NCBI RefSeq assembly: GCF_051020975.1
Contig: NW_027478170.1
Location: 2,790,001-2,854,000 of the forward strand
Direction of reading: 5' to 3'
Source of the DNA: Osmia lignaria lignaria
Lineage: Eukaryota > Arthropoda > Insecta > Hymenoptera > Megachilidae
Length of the DNA: 64,000 nucleotides
Notes under the pieces: generated by a model
Database searches by the model: none
Told to the model about the DNA's origin: nothing
Seen by the model: only the letters and a program-made list of their open reading frames with translations
Shown here: positions 36,201 to 48,020 of the stretch, piece by piece
Layout: each line of letters starts with the position of its first letter
Numbering within the stretch: position 1 is the stretch's first letter
Position numbers and translations under genes: made by a program

Positions 36201-38714
36201 TTGTTCTTCCTCTGCACAGCTAAGCTGGAAGTGGCATTTGCAGCTCGCAATAGTGCAGAGTTATCTCAAAGAAAGGGGCCACGGTGTTTCTGTATCTCTA
36301 TTATGTTGGTGCGGCTTCGGAACTTTTAAATATCTTGATATATCTCGAGAACTACGCATCTGATCAAAAAATATCATAGAACATAAAAAGTAGGAAACTT
36401 AATTCTCTACAAAAAAGGTCTCTTAACATTTTGCCATAGCTCGCTTCGTTTCCGAGATATTTGCAGATTTATCTCAAGGGAAGGGGCCTGACGGACATAT
36501 TTCGAGATATTTCTTCTTCTTGTTGTTCTTCTTCTGCACAGCTAAGCTGGAAGTGGCATTTGCGGCTCGCACTAGTGCAGAGTTATGTCAAAGAAAGGGG
36601 CCACGGTGTTTCTGTATCTCTATTATGTTGGTGCGGCTTCGGAACTTTTAAATATCTCGATGTATCTCGAGAACTACGCATCTGATCAAAAAATATCATA
36701 GAACATAAAAAGTAGGAAACTTAATTCTCTACAAAAAAGGTCTCTTAACATTTTGCCATAGCTCGCTTCGTTTCCGAGATATTTGCAGATTTATCTCAAG
36801 GGAAGGGGCCTGACGGACATATTTCGAGATATTTCTTCTTCTTGTTGTTCTTCTTCTGCACAGCTAAGCTGGAAGTGGCATTTGCGGCTCGCACTAGTGC
36901 AGAGTTATCTCAAAGAAAGGGGCCACGGTGTTTCTGTATCCCTATTATGTTGGTGCGGCTTCGGAACTTTTAAATATCTCGATATATCTCGAAAACTACG
37001 CTTCTGATCAAAAAATATCATAGAACATAAATTGTAGGAAACATAATTCTCTATAAAAAACGTCTCTTAACATTTTGTCATAGCTCGCTTCGTTTCCGAG
37101 ATATTTGCAGATTCAGCTCAAAGGAACTGGCCTGACGGACATATTTCGAGATATTTCTTCTTCTTGTTGTTCTTCCTCTGCACAGCTAAGCTGGAAGTGG
37201 CATTTGCAGCTCGCAATAGTGCAGAGTTATCTCAAAGAAAGGGGCCACGGTGTTTCTGTATCTCTATTATGTTGGTGCGGCTTCGGAACTTTTAAATATC
37301 TTGATATATCTCGAGAACTACGCATCTGATCAAAAAATATCATAGAACATAAAAAGTAGGAAACTTAATTCTCTACAAAAAAGGTCTCTCAACATTTTGC
37401 CATAGCTCGCTTCGTTTCCGAGATATTTGCAGATTTATCTCAAGGGAAGGGGCCTGACGGACATATTTCGAGATATTTCTTCTTCTTGTTGTTCTTCTTC
37501 TGCACAGCTAAGCTGGAAGTGGCATTTGCGGCTCGCACTAGTGCAGAGTTATCTCAAAGAAAGGGGCCACGGTGTTTCTGTATCCCTATTATGTTGGTGC
37601 GGCTTCGGAACTTTTAAATATCTCGATATATCTCGAAAACTACGGTTCTGATCAAAAAATATCATAGAACATAAATTGTAGGAAACATAATTCTCTATAA
37701 AAAACGTCTCTCAACATTTCGCCATAGCTCGCTTCGTTTCCGAGATATTTGCAGATTCAGCTCAAAGGAACTGGCCTGACGGACATATTTCGAGATATTT
37801 CTTCTTCTTGTTGTTCTTCCTCTGCACAGCTAAGCTGGAAGTGGCATTTGCAGCTCGCAATAGTGCAGAGTTATCTCAAAGAAAGGGGCCACGGTGTTTC
37901 TGTATCTCTATTATGTTGGTGCGGCTTCGGAACTTTTAAATATCTCGATGTATCTCGAAAACTACGCTTCTGATCAAAAAATATCATAGAACATAAATTG
38001 TAGGAAACATAATTCTCTACAAAAAAGGTCTCTTAACATTTTGCCATAGCTCGCTTCGTTTCCGAGATATTTGCAGATATATCTCAAGGGAAGGGGCCTG
38101 ACGGACATATTTCGAGATATTTCTTCTTCTTGTTGTTCTTCTTCTGCACAGCTAAGCTGGAAGTGGCATTTACAGCTCGCAATAGTGCAGAGTTATCTCA
38201 AAGAAAGGGGCCACGGTGTTTCTGTATCTCTATTATGTTGGTGCGGCTTCGGAACTTTTAAATATCTTGATATATCTCGAGAACTACGCATCTGATCGAA
38301 AAATATCATAGAAGATAAAAAGTAGGAAACTTAATTCTCTACAAAAAAGGTCTCTTAACATTTTGCCATAGCTCGCTTCGTTTCCGAGATATTTGCAGAT
38401 TTATCTCAAGGGAAGGGGCCTGACGGACATATTTCGAGATATTTCTTCTTCTTGTTGTTCTTCTTCTGCACAGCTAAGCTGGAAGTGGCATTTGCGGCTC
38501 GCACTAGTGCAGAGTTATCTCAAAGAAAGGGGCCACGGTGTTTCTGTATCTCTATTATGTTGGTGCGGCTTCGGAACTTTTAAATATCTCGATGTATCTC
38601 GAAAACTACGCTTCTGATCAAAAAATATCATAGGACATAAATTGTAGGAAACATAATTCTCTACAAAAAAGGTCTCTTAACATTTTGCCATAGCTCGCTT
38701 CGTTTCCGAGATAT
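33241..38714 (+). repeat. Mixed A/B monomers, highly homogeneous, no large block boundary seen
   Basis: Seventeen monomers of types A1, B1, A2, B0 and B2. Private single-base changes include GTTACCGAG (33553), GGTGTGTCTG (33711), ATATCGTGATA (35690), ATCATCGAAC (36055) and CTTCTTTTCC (36127). Chimeric copies sit at 36461 (A body, B end) and 37749 (B2 body, A1 end). The GTTATGTCAAAG mark at 36587 and the TTTTGTCATAG mark at 37078 also occur at 30791 and 30960, at offsets of 18 and 19 monomers, suggesting an older block duplication with one monomer gained. Confidence 0.75.
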
Positions 38715-39036
38715 TTGCAGATATATCTCAAGGGAAGGGGCCTGACGGACATATTTCGAGATATTTCTTCTTCTTGTTGTTCTTCTTCTGCACAGCTAAG
38801 CTGGAAGTGGCATTTACAGCTCGCAATAGTGCAGAGTTATCTCAAAGAAAGGGGCCACGGTGTTTCTGTATCTCTATTATGTTGGTGAGGCTTCGGAACT
38901 TTTAAATATCTTGATATATCTCGAGAACTACGCATCTGATCAAAAAATATCATAGAACATAAAAAGTAGGAAACTTAATTCTCTACAAAAAAGGTCTCTT
39001 AACATTTTGCCATAGCTCGCTTCGTTTCCGAGATAT
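38715..39036 (+). repeat. Monomer with an interrupted open frame (TGA at 38886-38888)
   Basis: A single C-to-A change turns the TGC of TGTTGGTGC into TGA at codon 58 of the recurrent frame. The same change was copied to 39359 (TGA at 39530-39532). The interruption has been duplicated rather than removed, which argues against purifying selection on the frame. Confidence 0.85.
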
Positions 39037-40002
39037 TTGCAGATTTATCTCAAGGGAAGGGGCCTGACGGACATATTTCGAGATATTTCTTCTTCTTGTT
39101 GTTCTTCTTCTGCACAGCTAAGCTGGAAGTGGCATTTGCGGCTCGCACTAGTGCAGAGTTATCTCAAAGAAAGGGGCCACGGTGTTTCTGTATCCCTATT
39201 ATGTTGGTGCGGCTTCGGAACTTTTAAATATCTCGATATATCTCGAAAACTACGCTTCTGATCAAAAAATATCATAGAACATAAAAAGTAGGAAACTTAA
39301 TTCTCTACAAAAAAGGTCTCTTAACATTTTGCCATAGCTCGCTTCGTTTCCGAGATATTTGCAGATTTATCTCAAGGGAAGGGGCCTGACGGACATATTT
39401 CGAGATATTTCTTCTTCTTGTTGTTCTTCTTCTGCACAGCTAAGCTGGAAGTGGCATTTACAGCTCGCAATAGTGCAGAGTTATCTCAAAGAAAGGGGCC
39501 ACGGTGTTTCTGTATCTCTATTATGTTGGTGAGGCTTCGGAACTTTTAAATATCTTGATATATCTCGAGAACTACGCATCTGATCAAAAAATATCATAGA
39601 ACATAAAAAGTAGGAAACTTAATTCTCTACAAAAAAGGTCTCTTAACATTTTGCCATAGCTCGCTTCGTTTCCGAGATATTTGCAGATTTATCTCAAGGG
39701 AAGGGGCCTGACGGACATATTTCGAGATATTTCTTCTTCTTGTTGTTCTTCTTCTGCACAGCTAAGCTGGAAGTGGCATTTGCGGCTCGCACTAGTGCAG
39801 AGTTATCTCAAAGAAAGGGGCCACGGTGTTTCTGTATCCCTATTATGTTGGTGCGGCTTCGGAACTTTTAAATATCTCGATATATCTCGAAAACTACGCT
39901 TCTGATCAAAAAATATCATAGAACATAAAAAGTAGGAAACTTAATTCTCTACAAAAAAGGTCTCTTAACATTTTGCCATAGCTCGCTTCGTTTCCGAGAT
40001 AT
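38715..40002 (+). repeat. Dimer duplication (644 bp) carrying a GGTGAGGC variant
   Basis: The change GGTGCGGC to GGTGAGGC occurs only in the monomers at 38715 and 39359, exactly two monomers apart, each followed by an A2 monomer. The second copy has the B0-type CAGATTTATCTC start but the B1-type TTACAGCTC centre, so the exchange point lies between those two sites. Confidence 0.85.
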
Positions 40003-43000
40003 TTGCAGATTTATCTCAAGGGAAGGGGCCTGACGGACATATTTCGAGATATTTCTTCTTCTTGTTGTTCTTCTTCTGCACAGCTAAGCTGGAAGTGGCA
40101 TTTGCAGCTCGCAATAGTGCAGAGTTATCTCAAAGAAAGGGGCCACGGTGTTTCTGTATCTCTATTATGTTGGTGCGGCTTCGGAACTTTTAAATATCTT
40201 GATATATCTCGAGAACTACGCATCTGATCAAAAAATATCATAGAACATAAAAAGTAGGAAACTTAATTCTCTACAAAAAAGGTCTCTTAACATTTTGCCA
40301 TAGCTCGCTTCGTTTCCGAGATATTTGCAGATTTATCTCAAGGGAAGGGGCCTGACGGACATATTTCGAGATATTTCTTCTTCTTGTTGTTCTTCTTCTG
40401 CACAGCTAAGCTGGAAGTGGCATTTGCGGCTCGCACTAGTGCAGAGTTATCTCAAAGAAAGGGGCCACGGTGTTTCTGTATCTCTATTATGTTGGTGCGG
40501 CTTCGGAACTTTTAAATATCTCGATGTATCTCGAAAACTACGCTTCTGATCAAAAAATATCATAGGACATAAATTGTAGGAAACATAATTCTCTACAAAA
40601 AAGGTCTCTTAACATTTTGCCATAGCTCGCTTCGTTTCCGAGATATTTGCAGATATATCTCAAGGGAAGGGGCCTGACGGACATATTTCGAGATATTTCT
40701 TCTTCTTGTTGTTCTTCTTCTGCACAGCTAAGCTGGAAGTGGCATTTACAGCTCGCAATAGTGCAGAGTTATCTCAAAGAAAGGGGCCACGGTGTTTCTG
40801 TATCTCTATTATGTTGGTGCGGCTTCGGAACTTTTAAATATCTTGATATATCTCGAGAACTACGCATCTGATCAAAAAATATCATAGAACATAAAAAGTA
40901 GGAAACTTAATTCTCTACAAAAAAGGTCTCTTAACATTTTGCCATAGCTCGCTTCGTTTCCGAGATATTTGCAGATTTATCTCAAGGGAAGGGGCCTGAC
41001 GGACATATTTCGAGATATTTCTTCTTCTTGTTGTTCTTCTTCTGCACAGCTAAGCTGGAAGTGGCATTTGCAGCTCGCAATAGTGCAGAGTTATCTCAAG
41101 GAAAGGGGCCACGGTGTTTCTGTATCTCTATTATGTTGGTGCGGCTTCGGAACTTTTAAATATCTTGATATATCTCGAGAACTACGCATCTGATCAAAAA
41201 ATATCATAGAACATAAAAAGTAGGAAACTTAATTCTCTACAAAAAAGGTCTCTTAACATTTTGCCATAGCTCGCTTCGTTTCCGAGATATTTGCAGATTT
41301 ATCTCAAGGGAAGGGGCCTGACGGACATATTTCGAGATATTTCTTCTTCTTGTTGTTCTTCTTCTGCACAGCTAAGCTGGAAGTGGCATTTGCGGCTCGC
41401 ACTAGTGCAGAGTTATCTCAAAGAAAGGGGCCACGGTGTTTCTGTATCTCTATTATGTTGGTGCGGCTTCGGAACTTTTAAATATCTCGATGTATCTCGA
41501 AAACTACGCTTCTGATCAAAAAATATCATAGAACATAAATTGTAGGAAACATAATTCTCTACAAAAAAGGTCTCTTAACATTTTGCCATAGCTCGCTTCG
41601 TTTCCGAGATATTTGCAGATATATCTCAAGGGAAGGGGCCTGACGGACATATTTCGAGATATTTCTTCTTCTTGTTGTTCTTCTTCTGCACAGCTAAGCT
41701 GGAAGTGGCATTTACAGCTCGCAATAGTGCAGAGTTATCTCAAAGAAAGGGGCCACGGTGTTTCTGTATCTCTATTATGTTGGTGCGGCTTCGGAACTTT
41801 TAAATATCTTGATATATCTCGAGAACTACGCATCTGATCAAAAAATATCATAGAACATAAAAAGTAGGAAACTTAATTCTCTACAAAAAAGGTCTCTTAA
41901 CATTTTGCCATAGCTCGCTTCGTTTCCGAGATATTTGCAGATTTATCTCAAGGGAAGGGGCCTGACGGACATATTTCGAGATATTTCTTCTTCTTGTTGT
42001 TCTTCTTCTGCACAGCTAAGCTGGAAGTGGCATTTGCGGCTCGCACTAGTGCAGAGTTATCTCAAAGAAAGGGGCCACGGTGTTTCTGTATCCCTATTAT
42101 GTTGGTGCGGCTTCGGAACTTTTAAATATCTCGATATATCTCGAAAACTACGCTTCTGATCAAAAAATATCATAGAACATAAAAAGTAGGAAACTTAATT
42201 CTCTACAAAAAAGGTCTCTTAACATTTTGCCATAGCTCGCTTCGTTTCCGAGATATTTGCAGATTTATCTCAAGGGAAGGGGCCTGACGGACATATTTCG
42301 AGATATTTCTTCTTCTTGTTGTTCTTCTTCTGCACAGCTAAGCTGGAAGTGGCATTTGCAGCTCGCAATAGTGCAGAGTTATCTCAAAGAAAGGGGCCAC
42401 GGTGTTTCTGTATCTCTATTATGTTGGTGCGGCTTCGGAACTTTTAAATATCTTGATATATCTCGAGAACTACGCATCTGATCAAAAAATATCATAGAAC
42501 ATAAAAAGTAGGAAACTTAATTCTCTACAAAAAAGGTCTCTTAACATTTTGCCATAGCTCGCTTCGTTTCCGAGATATTTGCAGATTTATCTCAAGGGAA
42601 GGGGCCTGACGGACATATTTCGAGATATTTCTTCTTCTTGTTGTTCTTCTTCTGCACAGCTAAGCTGGAAGTGGCATTTGCGGCTCGCACTAGTGCAGAG
42701 TTATCTCAAAGAAAGGGGCCACGGTGTTTCTGTATCTCTATTATGTTGGTGCGGCTTCGGAACTTTTAAATATCTCGATGTATCTCGAAAACTACGCTTC
42801 TGATCAAAAAATATCATAGGACATAAATTGTAGGAAACATAATTCTCTACAAAAAAGGTCTCTTAACATTTTGCCATAGCTCGCTTCGTTTCCGAGATAT
42901 TTGCAGATATATCTCAAGGGAAGGGGCCTGACGGACATATTTCGAGATATTTCTTCTTCTTGTTGTTCTTCTTCTGCACAGCTAAGCTGGAAGTGGCATT

Positions 43001-44188
43001 TACAGCTCGCAATAGTGCAGAGTTATCTCAAAGAAAGGGGCCACGGTGTTTCTGTATCTCTATTATGTTGGTGCGGCTTCGGAACTTTTAAATATCTTGA
43101 TATATCTCGAGAACTACGCATCTGATCAAAAAATATCATAGAACATAAAAAGTAGGAAACTTAATTCTCTACAAAAAAGGTCTCTTAACATTTTGCCATA
43201 GCTCGCTTCGTTTCCGAGATATTTGCAGATTTATCTCAAGGGAAGGGGCCTGACGGACATATTTCGAGATATTTCTTCTTCTTGTTGTTCTTCTTCTGCA
43301 CAGCTAAGCTGGAAGTGGCATTTGCAGCTCGCAATAGTGCAGAGTTATCTCAAGGAAAGGGGCCACGGTGTTTCTGTATCTCTATTATGTTGGTGCGGCT
43401 TCGGAACTTTTAAATATCTTGATATATCTCGAGAACTACGCATCTGATCAAAAAATATCATAGAACATAAAAAGTAGGAAACTTAATTCTCTACAAAAAA
43501 GGTCTCTTAACATTTTGCCATAGCTCGCTTCGTTTCCGAGATATTTGCAGATTTATCTCAAGGGAAGGGGCCTGACGGACATATTTCGAGATATTTCTTC
43601 TTCTTGTTGTTCTTCTTCTGCACAGCTAAGCTGGAAGTGGCATTTGCGGCTCGCACTAGTGCAGAGTTATCTCAAAGAAAGGGGCCACGGTGTTTCTGTA
43701 TCTCTATTATGTTGGTGCGGCTTCGGAACTTTTAAATATCTCGATGTATCTCGAAAACTACGCTTCTGATCAAAAAATATCATAGAACATAAATTGTAGG
43801 AAACATAATTCTCTACAAAAAAGGTCTCTTAACATTTTGCCATAGCTCGCTTCGTTTCCGAGATATTTGCAGATATATCTCAAGGGAAGGGGCCTGACGG
43901 ACATATTTCGAGATATTTCTTCTTCTTGTTGTTCTTCTTCTGCACAGCTAAGCTGGAAGTGGCATTTGCAGCTCGCAATAGTGCAGAGTTATCTCAAAGA
44001 AAGGGGCCACGGTGTTTCTGTATCTCTATTATGTTGGTGCGGCTTCGGAACTTTTAAATATCTTGATATATCTCGAGAACTACGCATCTGATCAAAAAAT
44101 ATCAGAGAACATAAAAAGTAGGAAACTTAATTCTCTACAAAAAAGGTCTCTTAACATTTTGCCATAGCTCGCTTCGTTTCCGAGATAT
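39681..44188 (+). repeat. Seven-monomer tandem duplication, 2254-bp period
   Basis: The order A2, B0, A1, B1, B0, A1, B1 at 39681-41934 recurs at 41935-44188. Shared marks are ATAGGACATAAATTG (40563 and 42817) and TTATCTCAAGGAAAGG (ending near 41104 and 43358), both 2254 bp apart. The ATAGGACAT mark is also at 38631, 1932 bp before the first. The last monomer differs (TTACAGC at 41613, TTGCAGC at 43867). Confidence 0.85.
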
Positions 44189-46120
44189 TTGCAGATTTAT
44201 CTCAAGGGAAGGGGCCTGACGGACATATTTCGAGATATTTCTTCTTCTTGTTGTTCTTCTTCTGCACAGCTAAGCTGGAAGTGGCATTTGCGGCTCGCAC
44301 TAGTGCAGAGTTATCTCAAAGAAAGGGGCCACGGTGTTTCTGTATCTCTATTATGTTGGTGCGGCTTCGGAACTTTTAAATATCTCGATGTATCTCGAAA
44401 ACTACGCTTCTGATCAAAAAATATCATAGAACATAAATTGTAGGAAACATAATTCTCTACAAAAAAGGTCTCTTAACATTTTGCCATAGCTCGCTTCGTT
44501 TCCGAGATATTTGCAGATATATCTCAAGGGAAGGGGCCTGACGGACATATTTCGAGATATTTCTTCTTCTTGTTGTTCTTCTTCTGCACAGCTAAGCTGG
44601 AAGTGGCATTTACAGCTCGCAATAGTGCAGAGTTATCTCAAAGAAAGGGGCCACGGTGTTTCTGTATCTCTATTATGTTGGTGCGGCTTCGGAACTTTTA
44701 AATATCTTGATATATCTCGAGAACTACGCATCTGATCAAAAAATATCATAGAACATAAAAAGTAGGAAACTTAATTCTCTACAAAAAAGGTCTCTTAACA
44801 TTTTGCAATAGCTCGCTTCGTTTCCGAGATATTTGCAGATTTATCTCAAGGGAAGGGGCCTGACGGACATATTTCGAGATATTTCTTCTTCTTGTTGTTC
44901 TTCTTCTGCACAGCTAAGCTGGAAGTGGCATTTGCGGCTCGCACTAGTGCAGAGTTATCTCAAAGAAAGGGGCCACGGTGTTTCTGTATCCCTATTATGT
45001 TGGTGCGGCTTCGGAACTTTTAAATATCTCGATATATCTCGAAAACTACGCTTCTGATCAAAAAATATCATAGAACATAAATTGTAGGAAACATAATTCT
45101 CTATAAATAACGTCTCTTAACATTTTGCCATAGCTCGCTTCGTTTCCGAGATATTTGCAGATTCAGCTCAAAGGAACTGGCCTGACGGACATATTTCGAG
45201 ATATTTCTTCTTCTTGTTGTTCTTCCTCTGCACAGCTAAGCTGGAAGTGGCATTTGCAGCTCGCAATAGTGCAGAGTTATCTCAAAGAAAGGGGCCACGG
45301 TGTTTCTGTATCTCTATTATGTTGGTGCGGCTTCGGAACTTTTAAATATCTTGATATATCTCGAGAACTACGCATCTGATCAAAAAATATCATAGAACAT
45401 AAAAAGTAGGAAACTTAATTCTCTACAAAAAAGGTCTCTTAACATTTTGCCATAGCTCGCTTCGTTTCCGAGATATTTGCAGATTTATCTCAAGGGAAGG
45501 GGCCTGACGGACATATTTCGAGATATTTCTTCTTCTTGTTGTTCTTCTTCTGCACAGCTAAGCTGGAAGTGGCATTTGCGGCTCGCACTAGTGCAGAGTT
45601 ATCTCAAAGGAAGGGGCCACGGTGTTTCTGTATCCCTATTATGTTGGTGCGGCTTCGGAACTTTTAAATATCTCGATGTATCTCGAAAACTACGCTTCTG
45701 ATCAAAAAATATCATAGAACATAAATTGTAGGAAACATAATTCTCTACAAAAAAGGTCTCTTAACATTTTGCCATAGCTCGCTTCGTTTCCGAGATATTT
45801 GCAGATATATCTCAAGGGAAGGGGCCTGACGGACATATTTCGAGATATTTCTTCTTCTTGTTGTTCTTCTTCTGCACAGCTAAGCTGGAAGTGGCATTTA
45901 CAGCTCGCAATAGTGCAGAGTTATCTCAAAGAAAGGGGCCACGGTGTTTCTGTATCTCTATTATGTTGGTGCGGCTTCGGAACTTTTAAATATCTTGATA
46001 TATCTCGAGAACTACGCATCTGATCAAAAAATATCATAGAACATAAAAAGTAGGAAACTTAATTCTCTACAAAAAAGGTCTCTTAACATTTTGCCATAGC
46101 TCGCTTCGTTTCCGAGATAT
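44189..46120 (+). repeat. Clearest run of the A1-B1-A2-B2 four-monomer order
   Basis: Six consecutive monomers read A1 (44189), B1 (44511), A2 (44833), B2 (45155), A1 (45477), B1 (45799). The implied four-monomer unit of 1288 bp may be the older higher-order repeat from which other stretches were rearranged. Linker types track the same order. Confidence 0.65.
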
Positions 46121-46442
46121 TTGCAGATTTATCTCAAGGGAAGGGGCCTGACGGACATATTTCGAGATATTTCTTCTTCTTGTTGTTCTTCTTCTGCACA
46201 GCTAAGCTGGAAGTGGCATTTCCAGCTCGCAATAGTGCAGAGTTATCTCAAAGAAAGGGGCCACGGTGTTTCTGTATCTCTATTATGTTGGTGCGGCTTC
46301 GGAACTTTTAAATATCTTGATATATCTCGAGAACTACGCATCAGATCAAAAAATATCATAGAACATAAAAAGTAGGAAACTTAATTCTCTACAAAAAAAG
46401 TCTCTTAACATTTTGCCATAGCTCTCTTCGTTTCCGAGATAT

Positions 46443-46761
46443 TTGCAGATTTATCTCAAGGGAAGGGGCCTGACGGACATATTTCGAGATATTTCTTCTT
46501 CTTGTTGTTCTTCTGCACAGCTAAGCTGGAAGTGGCATTTGCAGCTCGCAATAGTGCATAGTTATCTGAAAGAAAGGGGCCACGGTGTTTCTGTATCTCT
46601 ATTATGTTGGTGCGGCTTCGGAACTTTTAAATATCTTGATATATCTCGAGAACTACGCATCTGATCAAAAAATATCATAGAACATAAAAAGTAGGAAACT
46701 TAATTCTCTACAAAAGAGGTCTCTTAACATTTTGCCATAGCTCGCTTCGTTTCCGAGATAT
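46443..46761 (+). repeat. 319-bp monomer, second haplotype of the 3-bp deletion
   Basis: It carries the TTC deletion and GTGCATAGTT but has the ordinary ATATTTCTTC rather than ATATTGCTTC. Its duplicate is at 54164. The copies at 48371 and 56092 have the deletion with an ordinary GTGCAGAGTT, giving three haplotypes around one deletion. Confidence 0.85.
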
Positions 46762-48004
46762 TTGCAGATTTATCTCACGGGAAGGGGCCTAACGGACATA
46801 TTTCGAGATATTTCTTCTTCTTGTTGTTCTTCTTCTGCACAGCTAAACTGGAAGTGGCATTTCCAGCTCGCAATAGTGCAGAGTTATCTCAAAGAAAGGG
46901 GCCACGGTGTTTCTGTATCCCTATTATGTTGGTGCGGCTTCGGAACTTTTAAATATCTCGATATATCTCGAAAACTACGCTTCTGATCAAAAAATATCAT
47001 AGAACATAAATTGTAGGAAACATAATTCTCTATAAAAAACGTCTCTTAACATTCTGCCATAGCTCGCTTCGTTTCCGAGATATTTGCAGATTCAGCTCAA
47101 AGGAACTGGCCTGACGGACATATTTCGAGATATTTCTTCTTCTTGTTGTTCTTCCTCTGCACAGCTAAGCTGGAAGTGGCATTTGCAGCTCGCAATAGTG
47201 CAGAGTTATCTCAAAGAAAGGGGCCACGGTGTTTCTGTATCTCTATTATGTTGGTGCGGCTTCGGAACTTTTAAATATCTTGATATATCTCGAGAACTAC
47301 GCATCTGATCAAAAAATATCATAGAACATAAAAAGTAGGAAACTTAATTGTCTACAAAAAAGGTCTCTTAACATTTTGCCATAGCTCGCTTCGTTTCCGA
47401 GATATTTGCAGATTTATCTCACGGGAAGGGGCCTAACGGACATATTTCGAGATATTTCTTCTTCTTGTTGTTCTTCTTCTGCACAGCTAAACTGGAAGTG
47501 GCATTTCCAGCTCGCAATAGGGCAGAGTTATCTCAAAGAAAGGGGCCACGGTGTTTCTGTATCCCTATTATGTTGGTGCGGCTTCGGAACTTTTAAATAT
47601 CTCGATATATCTCGAAAACTACGCTTCTGATCAGAAAATATCATAGAACATAAATTGTAGGAAACATAATTCTCTATAAAAAACGTCTCTTAACATTCTG
47701 CCATAGCTCGCTTCGTTTCCGAGATATTTGCAGATTCAGCTCAAAGGAACTGGCCTGACGGACATATTTCGAGATATTTCTTCTTCTTGTTGTTCTTCCT
47801 CTGCACAGCTAAGCTGGAAGTGGCATTTGCAGCTCGCAATAGTGCAGAGTTATCTCAAAGAAAGGGGCCACGGTGTTTCTGTATCTCTATTATGTTGGTG
47901 CGGCTTCGGAACTTTTAAATATCTTGATATATCTCGAGAACTACGCATCTGATCAAAAAATATCATAGAACATAAAAAGTAGGAAACCTAATTCTCTACA
48001 AAAA

Positions 48005-48020
48005 AGGTCTCTAACATTTT
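48005..48020 (+). repeat. 1-bp deletion in the linker, GTCTCTAACATT
   Basis: The usual GTCTCTTAACATT lacks one T, giving a 321-bp interval between the copies at 47728 and 48049. The same deletion is at about 55726-55741 in the second large block. It is one of only two kinds of length change I saw in the window. Confidence 0.85.
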
